A stretch of 43,827 nt of DNA from Lachnospiraceae bacterium (GTDB lineage: Bacteria > Bacillota > Clostridia > Lachnospirales > Lachnospiraceae): NCBI GenBank assembly GCA_900766925.1, contig CAAFXG010000301.1, forward strand, positions 1 to 43,827, read 5' to 3'. A program made the translations under genes and the position numbers. The notes below the pieces were generated by a model. The model was not told the DNA's origin. It did no database searches and saw nothing but the letters and a program-made list of their open reading frames with translations. This document shows positions 8,777 through 16,927 of this stretch, in pieces (the stretch's first letter is position 1; each line of letters starts with the position of its first letter).

Positions 8777-10144
8777 ATGGATTCATACATGGTAGTTTTA
8801 AAAGATAATCATATATCACTGACACCATATAAAAGAAAGTCAGCTCATGTTGCCCGGTCAGAAATAATATTAAAGCAGGTAATGAGAGACTTACAAATAA
8901 AAATGTATCGATATCTTTGTGCGTTAGATATGTTTGAGTTTGTGCCTGTGCGTGAAAATGTAGGCATATGTACGGATGGAAAATACATTTATTATAATCC
9001 CGATTGCATAATTGGCAGTAAAAGTGAATGTGAAAAAAAAAGATTGGAATATAAGATTGCACATATTGTTGCACATGGTCTGCTGGGGCATTTCGAGGCA
9101 AACAAAGAGTTTCGTAACAAGGAATTGGCATGGGTTATCATGGATGCACAGGTAGATGTTTTTTTGAACAAAATAGGAGTTCGAAATCCTCAGGATCAGA
9201 TAGATAATATTGGGCAGTCTGATAACATGGATGAGGATGAGGTTACGGAAGGCTTTTCTTGCTATTACCAGGCTCTGCAAAGTAAAAAGAAACGCAGAAT
9301 GTGGCAAAATATGTGGCTAAAATACTATTGGGATAATCACAATTACTGGAAAACATCGGATTGTGAAAAATGGAAACAGGTATGTGCCATTGTTCTTGGT
9401 AAATCTACAGATACAATGCAGAATGGAGAACGTATCAAGGAAATTATGTTATTTGCCGGTATGGATAATAAAACTATAGATTTTGGAAAAAATGCAGGAC
9501 AGACCTGCCAAAATGTCAGAATGGCAGCAGAAAATAACATGAGTTATCGGGAAGTTTTACAGAAGATGGTATGTGAGAGTGAGTGTGAGAGGGAATTGCC
9601 GGATACATTGGATACTATGTTATATACCTACGGGCTTGAATTGTATGGAGATGTACCTCTTGTGGAACCTAGTGAGATAAATGAGGTAAAACATCTAAAT
9701 GTGCTTGTTCTTGCAGTCGATACCAGTGGCTCCTGTTCCGGTAATATTGCCGGCAGGTTTTTGCGGGAAACATGTAACATCCTAAGGGATTTGCGCAGTG
9801 TAGGGGAATTTGAAGCTATTTACCTCATTGAATGCGATACCGTAATTCAAAAAGAAAAGTGCCTGAACTCGGTCGATGAATTGTTTATGGAGGAGATTGT
9901 GGAAATGCGTGGGTTTGGTGGTACAAGCTTTGTACCTGTTTTCAACAGGATAGAAGAATTGAAGAAGAAACACGGAGTTAAGGTAGATGGTCTGCTTTAT
10001 CTTACTGATACAGAAGGAGAATTTCCCAATATGAAGCCTGATTATCCGGTTTGTCTGATAGTTCCTGAGGAAAATATAGGCATAAACGGAAGACCATATA
10101 ATCGGAATATACCGGATTGGGCGGATTATGTTGTTATTGAGTAA
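8777..10144 (+). CDS. vWA-domain protein with degenerate DUF2201-type metallopeptidase domain
   Basis: This 455-residue protein starts with a DUF2201-like predicted metallopeptidase domain (about 30-250). Family members usually carry HExxH; here the site reads HIVAHGLLGH (H96, H100, H105), with the catalytic Glu replaced by Ile. Metal binding is conceivable but peptidase activity is not expected. The C-terminal half (about 305-455) is a VWA-like domain with a MIDAS motif D315-TSGS and the later TDTEGE. A MoxR ATPase gene follows after 71 bases. The vWA-MoxR pair is a known chaperone-like partnership, and related pairs form the core of predicted conflict systems. Start at ATG 8777 with AAGGAGG 7 bases upstream. 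Confidence 0.82.
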   Translation: MDSYMVVLKDNHISLTPYKRKSAHVARSEIILKQVMRDLQIKMYRYLCALDMFEFVPVRENVGICTDGKYIYYNPDCIIGSKSECEKKRLEYKIAHIVAHGLLGHFEANKEFRNKELAWVIMDAQVDVFLNKIGVRNPQDQIDNIGQSDNMDEDEVTEGFSCYYQALQSKKKRRMWQNMWLKYYWDNHNYWKTSDCEKWKQVCAIVLGKSTDTMQNGERIKEIMLFAGMDNKTIDFGKNAGQTCQNVRMAAENNMSYREVLQKMVCESECERELPDTLDTMLYTYGLELYGDVPLVEPSEINEVKHLNVLVLAVDTSGSCSGNIAGRFLRETCNILRDLRSVGEFEAIYLIECDTVIQKEKCLNSVDELFMEEIVEMRGFGGTSFVPVFNRIEELKKKHGVKVDGLLYLTDTEGEFPNMKPDYPVCLIVPEENIGINGRPYNRNIPDWADYVVIE

Positions 10145-10215
10145 AAGCTGTTAAAAAATGAACAGAACAGTGTAAGTAAAATATTAGGTATTTGTAAAAT
10201 AAAGGAGGAGTAGAA

Positions 10216-11670
10216 ATGTATACAATTCAAGAAGCGAAGAATATTCTAAAAGACGGTATTGAGATTTATTTACAGAAGAACGAAAAAGGGGAATATATGA
10301 TGAATGAAGTAAACCGATTACCGTTCTATCTTGAAGGACCACCGGGTATAGGAAAGACTGAGATTGTCAGACAGGTGGCTGATGAGCTTGGAATAGGATA
10401 TGTAAGTTTTAGTCTTACCCATCATACCAGAAACAGCTTACTTGGTCTGCCGGTTATCAGAGATTTGGAAGATGGAAAATACACAGAATATACAATGTCT
10501 GAGATTATTGCAAGGGTACTTCAGGAAAAGGAATCCGGAAGCGGTGAAGGAGTTTTGCTGCTTGATGAATTTGCGTGTGTATCAGATGGTATTATGCCGG
10601 CAATGCTTGCTTTTCTTCAGACGAAAAATATAGGTATGCATACTCTGCCTTCGGGGTGGATAATTGTACTTTGTGGTAATCCGCCACAGTATAACCGTAA
10701 CTCCAGACAATTTGATGCATCTGTTTTAGACCGGTTACGTATGATTTCGGTTGATTTCGATGCACAGGTGTTCCTTTCCTATGCGGAGGAGCATGATATT
10801 CATAGGGATATTTGTTCATATCTTCGTTTGAAGCCGGATAATGTATATAGGTGCATAAATGACGGCAAAAATCATCAGCTTGTTACATGTAGAGGCTGGG
10901 AAAATCTAAGTCATGCAATCTATGGTATGGAAGGTCTTGGGAAAAACATCGATGAAAAGCTGGTTGGTCAGTTTATCAAATCAGCGGAAATAATGCATGA
11001 TTTCTTTTGTTATTACAATATGAACCGGGTTGGAATTTGCGAGAAAGACCTAAAATCAGTATTAGGTGGAAAAAATATTGACAGGTATGTAGAAAAATAT
11101 GCAGATAAAGACATTTCTATCTGGTGGAATGCCGTGGATGTGTTTGCGGATTTTATTAAAAATGAGCATAGCGATTTTGGTGAAGAGATTAGCATGATGA
11201 AATTAGCGGGTAATATACTGGGGCAGCTTAGAAAAACAAAGAATATTAACTCTCAAATTGAAAATCGATTGTACGGGAATACCGGAATGTATTTATCTGT
11301 AATGATTCCTATGTGGGATTCTAATAAGAATACATATACTGAGTGTTCCGATTTGGAACGTGAATTATTGTCTGAGTGGAAGGACATGGTTGATAATTGT
11401 TGTGATTGTATTAATGTTGAAGAAGATAAAGTCTGGATTTCTGAAATTGAAAATTGGAAAAAGGAAAGACAGAATGATGAGAAAAAAGAAATAGCCGTAA
11501 TATCTAAGGAAGTAAGTAATGTATTCCAATTTTTACGAGGCAAGGATGATATTTTGACAGAGAAATTCTATCAGGTAATTAATCATTCGGAATTACTTCT
11601 GTATGTAATGACAAAGGCGAGGAATAGGGACTATCTGGATTTATGCAAAAAAAATTATGCAGTCGGATAG
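10216..11670 (+). CDS. MoxR-like AAA+ ATPase
   Basis: The protein has 484 residues. Walker A G41-PPGIGKT48, Walker B VLLLDEF (113-119, D117/E118) and sensor 1 in IIVLCGNPPQYN are all present, with an arginine-containing QFDASVLDRL region typical of MoxR ATPases. The C-terminal ~250 residues are a helical, charged extension that I cannot assign. MoxR proteins work with vWA partners to remodel or activate target complexes, and the partner is encoded directly upstream. Start at ATG 10216 with AAAGGAGGAG. A palindrome terminator follows and separates it from the convergent WYL gene. Confidence 0.9.
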   Translation: MYTIQEAKNILKDGIEIYLQKNEKGEYMMNEVNRLPFYLEGPPGIGKTEIVRQVADELGIGYVSFSLTHHTRNSLLGLPVIRDLEDGKYTEYTMSEIIARVLQEKESGSGEGVLLLDEFACVSDGIMPAMLAFLQTKNIGMHTLPSGWIIVLCGNPPQYNRNSRQFDASVLDRLRMISVDFDAQVFLSYAEEHDIHRDICSYLRLKPDNVYRCINDGKNHQLVTCRGWENLSHAIYGMEGLGKNIDEKLVGQFIKSAEIMHDFFCYYNMNRVGICEKDLKSVLGGKNIDRYVEKYADKDISIWWNAVDVFADFIKNEHSDFGEEISMMKLAGNILGQLRKTKNINSQIENRLYGNTGMYLSVMIPMWDSNKNTYTECSDLERELLSEWKDMVDNCCDCINVEEDKVWISEIENWKKERQNDEKKEIAVISKEVSNVFQFLRGKDDILTEKFYQVINHSELLLYVMTKARNRDYLDLCKKNYAVG

Positions 11671-11690
11671 TAGATTCGATTTAAAGATTG

Positions 11691-11720
11691 ATGGCGGGCA
11701 GGATTAATCCTGCCCGCCAT
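11691..11720. terminator. Perfect 30-bp palindrome, bidirectional terminator
   Basis: The half-site ATGGCGGGCAGGATT is followed directly by its exact reverse complement, giving a 13-bp GC-rich stem with a TTAA loop. It lies between the convergent MoxR and WYL genes and includes the last codons and stop of the WYL gene. Confidence 0.75.
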
Positions 11721-12897
11721 ATCTGCATGCTGCGTTCTGAAGTTCTTTTTTTATTTTTGAGGATAGCCATTGTGGTTCATAGACTACACATTCGGTGCAA
11801 TACTGTTTTGCCCATAATGCAACACCATCAGGATTAATCTTATCACAGGTTACATCCAGCCATTGCTCAGGTTTATATTCCTGATGATTTGGAAATACGT
11901 TCTGTAAAAGTGTAGCTGTTGCCGGACGTATGCGTATATTAATTCCAAAGCTGTCAAGAAGACGGTTGACGATGCTTTTGTTCTTCTCGCAGAGCAAGGA
12001 AACACGCGTTGTATCTCCGCTCATCATAACAGGATGCTCCTTGACATATTTGATAGTATGCTTTATCGGATTCTCTGTCGAAAGTCTTTTTGAGCTTTCA
12101 TTATCCTCGACAGGTTCAATATAGGTAATCCTGTCAACTCTGTAATGAATTATACTATCACGAAATGGATTGTAAGCCGCCAGATAGCAATAACCGTTGC
12201 TCCACAGAATCTGATAAGGAGTAATCTGCATAGGATAGTTTTTGTGAGGAATTAATTCCTTATTTTCATTGTAGTAGGAATATTCGATTATAATATCCTG
12301 TTTTTCATTTATAAAATGATGCAAATCATGAAGATTATTTTGAAGTGTGGAATCATTCGAACGCATTGCTTCATTTTCGGCAGAGATATGACTTTTTCCC
12401 GTAAAGTAGGCAGGTGCTATAGTTTGCAGGGATTTTGTTATTTGTATAACCTCTTCGCTGGTGTAATAAGGATGACTTTCGACCATATTTATAAGATTGC
12501 TTATTTCCTCTTCAGGTATAAATGGTTCATAGTAATAATAGGATTTTGGCTCTTTTTTACGCTTGGTACTCTGGGATTTATGACAGTAGTCTGTTTCGGC
12601 ATATTCCTCTGTTACATCAATAAATCGCTCCTTAGCGCAGACTGGATTAGGGTTTTCGTACAGAATATGAATTTTATAATTAGCGTGCCGATTGTTGTTT
12701 GGCATGTCGTTTAAAATAGGTGTATTACGCAGATATGCAGTCAGGGCTCGTCTTGTTGTCCCCTCATCTATAAATTCATTGCCACCGGTTGCATCGTAAT
12801 ATTTATTGGATAGGTCTGTAATCTGACGGATGGAAAGTGGGTCGGATTTACAACTGAAATTGCGTAGGATGTTAATTATATAAAGAATCTTGCTCAT
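11704..12897 (-). CDS. WYL-domain transcriptional regulator
   Basis: The protein has 397 residues. The N-terminal part (about 1-80) is a winged-helix-like DNA-binding region (LSIRQITDLSNKYYD…). The WYL domain spans about 190-275 (ITPYQILWSNGYCYLAAYN…HYRVDRI), and a WCX-like C-terminal extension follows. WYL regulators commonly control defence islands in response to nucleic-acid or nucleotide ligands. The gene runs opposite to all its neighbours and sits between the vWA-MoxR pair and the AAA/ClpP/TIR genes. Its promoter shares a 20-bp element with the vWA gene. It has AAAAGGAGG upstream. Repressor or activator cannot be told from sequence. Confidence 0.87.
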   Translation of the reverse strand: MSKILYIINILRNFSCKSDPLSIRQITDLSNKYYDATGGNEFIDEGTTRRALTAYLRNTPILNDMPNNNRHANYKIHILYENPNPVCAKERFIDVTEEYAETDYCHKSQSTKRKKEPKSYYYYEPFIPEEEISNLINMVESHPYYTSEEVIQITKSLQTIAPAYFTGKSHISAENEAMRSNDSTLQNNLHDLHHFINEKQDIIIEYSYYNENKELIPHKNYPMQITPYQILWSNGYCYLAAYNPFRDSIIHYRVDRITYIEPVEDNESSKRLSTENPIKHTIKYVKEHPVMMSGDTTRVSLLCEKNKSIVNRLLDSFGINIRIRPATATLLQNVFPNHQEYKPEQWLDVTCDKINPDGVALWAKQYCTECVVYEPQWLSSKIKKELQNAACRYGGQD

Positions 12898-12917
12898 TTG
12901 GAAACCTCCTTTTCGGT

Positions 12918-12948
12918 ATTATAGCACGATTATGCAAAAACGCAAAAT
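12918..12948 (-). promoter_or_regulatory. Promoter of the WYL gene with candidate operator
   Basis: On the minus strand the 20-bp element identical to 8722-8741 (12948-12929) runs into an extended -10, TGC-TATAAT (12926-12918). A TTGCGT in the element lies 16 bases before TATAAT and could be the -35. The SD sequence follows almost at the predicted 5' end of the transcript, as it does at the vWA gene. The site also lies about 55 bases upstream of the divergent AAA+ gene, so it could control both directions. Confidence 0.72.
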
Positions 12949-13001
12949 GTAATTGAGTAAAATACTAATATGAACAAAGGTTATATTAAGGAGGAAGGCT
13001 C

Positions 13002-14708
13002 GTGAGTTATTTTAATGAAAAATTGAAAAAAAGATATTTAACAATTAAACGTAAGGCAGAATCACCACATCCGGAGTGTCCGTTAGAGCTGTTGGAATGT
13101 GATAATCTCGAGTACCTAAATAATTTCGAGGCACCTTATGTACAGTGTGTAAGACAATATTTGGATGAAAATGGAGCAAATGATGGATATAGACTGCTTT
13201 TGGTGACAAAAAACAGAAATGCAGCGTTAAAGACATCAATATTGTTTGCGAACCTGCAAGAACAGTATGAGGATGATAATGACGAATGGTGTTCGTACGG
13301 AGATTATGATGATATTTCTTCCTATGGGCAGGTTTATCACATGGATTTTTCTATGTATTCATGTCCTGATAAGAAGGATGCGACATATCGTATGGCAATT
13401 TCTATCATGAATAATTCGGATATTCAGGATGTTATTTTTACAGGTGTTACAAATGGAATTAGTATAAACAGTACAATACAGGCAATTGCATGCAGTACCG
13501 CCAGAAATCAATATGTATTAATTAAACCGGAAGAAATGAAGCTGTCTGCGGTTCAATGCTTGATTTATGAGTATGGTTTTGTTGTGTTGGAGTTGCCGGA
13601 GCTCACACAACAATACTATTCAACTGTCCTTTATTATCTGCTTAAAGATACAAAATATAAGATGGAAGAGACGTTAAATGAGTGTAATTTACTTCATAGG
13701 TTACAGCAAAAGAGAGGAGAGCGTTTATGTGAGGAAGACCTTGCCGTACTGCTTGATTTTGGTGTAAAGGAGGCGCAGCGTGAGGGTAGACAAGGGATAT
13801 TATGCATGTATGATTTTGGTATGCTGCTTTCCGTAAAAAAAGAAAGGACATGGGACATCTTAAGGAAAATGCAGGGTCTTAGGGAAGTAAAGCTGATTGC
13901 GGAAGAGCTTGTTGCCCTCTTAAAGGAACGGAAACTAAATGAACGATTACAAACAAGCCATAACCACATGGTTTTTTATGGCAAGCCCGGAACCGGGAAA
14001 ACAACCTGTGCACAACTTCTGTCAGACGTGCTTGCGGAGGAGGGCTTTGGAAATGGTAATTTTGTAGTGGCAACCCGAAAGGACCTTGTAGGTGAATATG
14101 TGGGACATACAGCACCTAGGGTTGCAAAAAAATTTGAAGAGGCAAGGGGTGGAATTCTGTTTGTTGATGAAGCGGGCTTCTTTTTACAGAGAGAAAGTGG
14201 TGGCTTTGTGGAAGAAGCGGTCAAAGAATTTGTTCGTTATATGGAGAAGGAAACAGAGGTTATGGTTATTTTTGCAATGTATCCGGATGAGGCACGCTCA
14301 TTTATGGAAATGGATACAGGGCTTTTGTCAAGAATAAAGTATTTTGTACATTTCCCGGATTATAGCTGTGAGGAGCTGCTTGCAATTGCTGAGTCCATGT
14401 TTGATAAGAATGGATATAAGCTGGCCAGGAATTGCTACCAGATTATAGAAAAGTACATTAAGGATTCCATGAGACGTGATAAGGAGAAATTTGGAAATGC
14501 CAGAACGGTTCGTAATCTTATGGAAATGAGTATTAGTCAGATTAGCCTAAGACATTTTCGAGAGAGTAACAAGCCGGCAAAGCAGCTTATAACTGCGGAG
14601 GATATAAAAGGTGCACTCGTTAGGCTGCAGGGTGTGGATACGAATGGAACCGTTAATGCTTACGGATTTCTGGGTAACAACACAGAAAACAGAACAGAAA
14701 AAATATAG
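13002..14708 (+). CDS. CbxX/SpoVK-type AAA+ ATPase
   Basis: The protein has 568 residues. The N-terminal ~300 residues have no recognised fold and include an ATPase-like relic region (QDVIFTGVTNGISIN…). The C-terminal AAA module is of CbxX/CfxQ/SpoVK type: Walker A G327-KPGTGKT, pore-like segment VGEYVGHTAP, Walker B ILFVDEAG (D389/E390) and VIFAMYPDE. A clpP-type gene follows after 22 bases with its own SD, so this ATPase is a candidate unfoldase for that protease. It lacks the ClpX/ClpA sequence features. A Y554-G-F near the flexible C terminus is the only thing resembling a ClpP-docking tripeptide. Start GTG 13002, with AAGGAGG 7-8 bases upstream. Confidence 0.88.
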   Translation: MSYFNEKLKKRYLTIKRKAESPHPECPLELLECDNLEYLNNFEAPYVQCVRQYLDENGANDGYRLLLVTKNRNAALKTSILFANLQEQYEDDNDEWCSYGDYDDISSYGQVYHMDFSMYSCPDKKDATYRMAISIMNNSDIQDVIFTGVTNGISINSTIQAIACSTARNQYVLIKPEEMKLSAVQCLIYEYGFVVLELPELTQQYYSTVLYYLLKDTKYKMEETLNECNLLHRLQQKRGERLCEEDLAVLLDFGVKEAQREGRQGILCMYDFGMLLSVKKERTWDILRKMQGLREVKLIAEELVALLKERKLNERLQTSHNHMVFYGKPGTGKTTCAQLLSDVLAEEGFGNGNFVVATRKDLVGEYVGHTAPRVAKKFEEARGGILFVDEAGFFLQRESGGFVEEAVKEFVRYMEKETEVMVIFAMYPDEARSFMEMDTGLLSRIKYFVHFPDYSCEELLAIAESMFDKNGYKLARNCYQIIEKYIKDSMRRDKEKFGNARTVRNLMEMSISQISLRHFRESNKPAKQLITAEDIKGALVRLQGVDTNGTVNAYGFLGNNTENRTEKI

Positions 14709-14730
14709 TATTTGCAAGGAGGAAATAAAT

Positions 14731-15303
14731 ATGGTTATAAATCCGATTGTATATGATGTGAAGGGAAAAGGAAATGATGTCTTTTCCAGTAATCTGGAAA
14801 ACAGAGTTGTGCATTTAGCAGGAGAAATTACAGATGAATCTGCAACCTCGATTGTGGCGCAGTTATTACATCTTGCGTCTGTAGGGGATGAAGATATTCA
14901 GCTTTATATAAACAGTCCGGGTGGCTCGGTAAGTGCAGGATTTGCAATTTATGATACGTTACAGTTTATTAGTCCTGATGTTGCAACTGTATGTATTGGA
15001 AGAGCTGCAAGCATGGCTGCAATTATCCTGTCCGGAGGAGCGGCGGGAAAAAGAGCTATGCTACCACACAGTGAGGTGATGATTCATCAACCATCCGGTG
15101 GAATGGATGGACAGGCATCGGATATGCTGATTGCGGCTGAACATATTAAGGAGACAAAGGATATTTTAAACAAAATTTTAAGCGAGAACTGTAATCGTGA
15201 TTATAGCCGGGTGGCAGATGATACAGAGCGTGATAATTGGATGAATCCAAAGGAAGCACTTGCATATGGAATTGTGGACAAGGTACTTGAAAAGAATGTA
15301 TAG
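14731..15303 (+). CDS. ClpP-type serine protease (island-encoded)
   Basis: The 190-residue protein is a full-length ClpP-fold peptidase. The triad is S94 (GRAASMAA), H119 (MIHQPSGG) and D168 (DTERDNW), with the same spacing as E. coli ClpP (97/122/171). The oxyanion-loop region NSPGGSVSAG is present. The first ~25 residues differ from the axial-loop sequence of housekeeping ClpP. Start ATG 14731 is preferred because AAGGAGG lies 7-8 bases upstream; a longer frame from 14611 would overlap the AAA+ gene. No clpX is nearby. The company of AAA+, TIR and RyR genes points to a dedicated effector or regulatory protease rather than general protein turnover. Confidence 0.92.
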   Translation: MVINPIVYDVKGKGNDVFSSNLENRVVHLAGEITDESATSIVAQLLHLASVGDEDIQLYINSPGGSVSAGFAIYDTLQFISPDVATVCIGRAASMAAIILSGGAAGKRAMLPHSEVMIHQPSGGMDGQASDMLIAAEHIKETKDILNKILSENCNRDYSRVADDTERDNWMNPKEALAYGIVDKVLEKNV

Positions 15304-15317
15304 AAGGAGGAAGAAGT

Positions 15318-16805
15318 ATGGCGATATCAGCAGCATTATGGAATAAGTCCGAATGTCAAAGGTCACAATTGAAACCTGATAGTGATAATGTGTTTAATTT
15401 GAAAACTATTTGCTACCAGTTGGAGCATCCGTCGGAAATTATTGTAAATAACAAGGGAGAAATGTACTGTCTTGCAGAAAGGAAAATAAATCAAACATGG
15501 ATTTTCGATAGGTTAGCCATGGGAATAACTCGAGATTATAAGTCGGGACATATATATTGTGCACCGCCGGTGCTGATGGCATTATGCATACAACGTTATG
15601 ATTTGGCTTATAAATTGATAAAATCGGGATATTCGACTGTTATTAAGGATCAATTGTGTAAGACTATTGAATTGCAGGGAACATGTGTGATTCGTGGAGC
15701 TGCTTTCCCTTTTACGATAGGTCAGTTTATAATGGGAGATCCGGATATGCCGGATGATTTACGGCTTTATTTATGGCATCAGATTGCACAAGAAAAAAAA
15801 CAGGATGCAAAAATTCAGGGTCAACCTGTGGGTAAGGTAATTGATTTTGGTAAGTTTGATTTTAATGAGAATTTTTGCACTTGCTTATTTGGCGGCAGAA
15901 ACAAAAATCAAAATCTCTATTACGTCACCTTTATTAAGTCGTTGAAAATGATAGCCGAAAGTCGTAAGAGATATTTAAAAAATATAGTTTGTGACGGTTG
16001 GAGGGAAATACTTACATATACAGATTTTCAATCATATTCTGAGCTTGTGTGTATATTACTGGAAAATGTTATTGTTTCAGAAAAACAAAAACTAAGGCTG
16101 ATACAGCTTGACTATATAAACAGTATGTGTAAGTTGTTTATGGATTTAAAGGATTTGGATAAAATGGCTACTTTTTTGTGCAAAATAGAGCCGTACTTCC
16201 GAGGCGAGAATCTTAAAAAAGCTTTTTTTAAGTTTGTAGTGAGCATATTTTTGCGCTATAAACTAGGAATGAATTTGATGAGGGAGGATTCCAGAAGAAA
16301 ACAGCTTGAAAGTAAAATAATGCGATTAATAAAACGTTATGTGATAAAGGATTTTACATTAAGTCAGTTTCTGATGTTATGTAGGAACTGTGAAGTTGTA
16401 CCTCCTGATTGGTTTAAAATTATATTGGTGCAATATAGGAATATTACGGGTCATAAGATTATTCTGGATGGAACGGTTGGGTTTGTGCGAATGGCTGTTT
16501 TTGAAAACCAAAGAATACGAATGGAAGGGAATACAGTTATGGTGGATATAGCTGATGACGATAGCTGGGTTGAATATGTAGATCGTTTTTCGTATTCTGA
16601 TGGTGAAACTGTAAACACAGTACAGGAGTTTATATTGAGAAAGAGCGGTCAGGATATGCTGCTTTATGCAATGCGCAGAAAACTATTTCAAGATACACAA
16701 TTAGAGTCTGTAATTGATTATTGCATGTGGGAACAGCTGTTACAGTCTAAGATTCCGTGTATTTTGGCATACAAGAATCGAAGAGTGGGTAGCTGTAATC
16801 ATTAG
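15318..16805 (+). CDS. Unrecognised protein of the island, possible ankyrin-like segment
   Basis: I do not recognise this 495-residue protein. Residues about 88-115 (PPVLMALCIQRYDLAYKLIKSGYSTVI) have the helix-turn-helix spacing of an ankyrin-like repeat, but only one unit is evident. The middle (about 210-370) is helical and rich in Lys, Leu and Cys. The end contains a β-rich stretch (GTVGFVRMAVFENQRIRMEGN). There is no signal peptide or membrane segment, so it is cytoplasmic. It begins 14 bases after the clpP stop with AAGGAGGAAG upstream, so it is cotranscribed with it. A role as adaptor, scaffold or target-recognition subunit for the ATPase/protease is inference from position only. Confidence 0.72.
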   Translation: MAISAALWNKSECQRSQLKPDSDNVFNLKTICYQLEHPSEIIVNNKGEMYCLAERKINQTWIFDRLAMGITRDYKSGHIYCAPPVLMALCIQRYDLAYKLIKSGYSTVIKDQLCKTIELQGTCVIRGAAFPFTIGQFIMGDPDMPDDLRLYLWHQIAQEKKQDAKIQGQPVGKVIDFGKFDFNENFCTCLFGGRNKNQNLYYVTFIKSLKMIAESRKRYLKNIVCDGWREILTYTDFQSYSELVCILLENVIVSEKQKLRLIQLDYINSMCKLFMDLKDLDKMATFLCKIEPYFRGENLKKAFFKFVVSIFLRYKLGMNLMREDSRRKQLESKIMRLIKRYVIKDFTLSQFLMLCRNCEVVPPDWFKIILVQYRNITGHKIILDGTVGFVRMAVFENQRIRMEGNTVMVDIADDDSWVEYVDRFSYSDGETVNTVQEFILRKSGQDMLLYAMRRKLFQDTQLESVIDYCMWEQLLQSKIPCILAYKNRRVGSCNH

Positions 16806-16866
16806 CGCCGGTAAGGGTATAAAAAATGTGTCATGTGTGAGATGAATATTGATTTTTTTTGTATAA

Positions 16867-16886
16867 CAATGTAAAATTTAACATTG
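16867..16886. promoter_or_regulatory. Inverted repeat before the HD-RyR gene
   Basis: CAATGT-AAAATTTA-ACATTG has perfect 6-bp arms and a nearly symmetric centre. It is followed by GATAAT (16887) in a 122-bp gap, the longest within the plus-strand run of genes, and could hold an internal promoter and operator. Confidence 0.35.
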
Positions 16887-16927
16887 GATAATATTGTAAT
16901 TTTTAGTGAAATTTTGGAGGATGAACT

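Noticed and set aside
12316..12714. 132-residue plus-strand frame with hydrophobic runs
   Set aside because: It is wholly antisense to the WYL gene, which has clear domain motifs and a good start; no own ribosome binding site.
14611..14730. Longer N terminus for the ClpP protein
   Set aside because: It would overlap the end of the AAA+ gene and lacks a ribosome binding site, while ATG 14731 has AAGGAGG at proper distance and gives the usual ClpP length.
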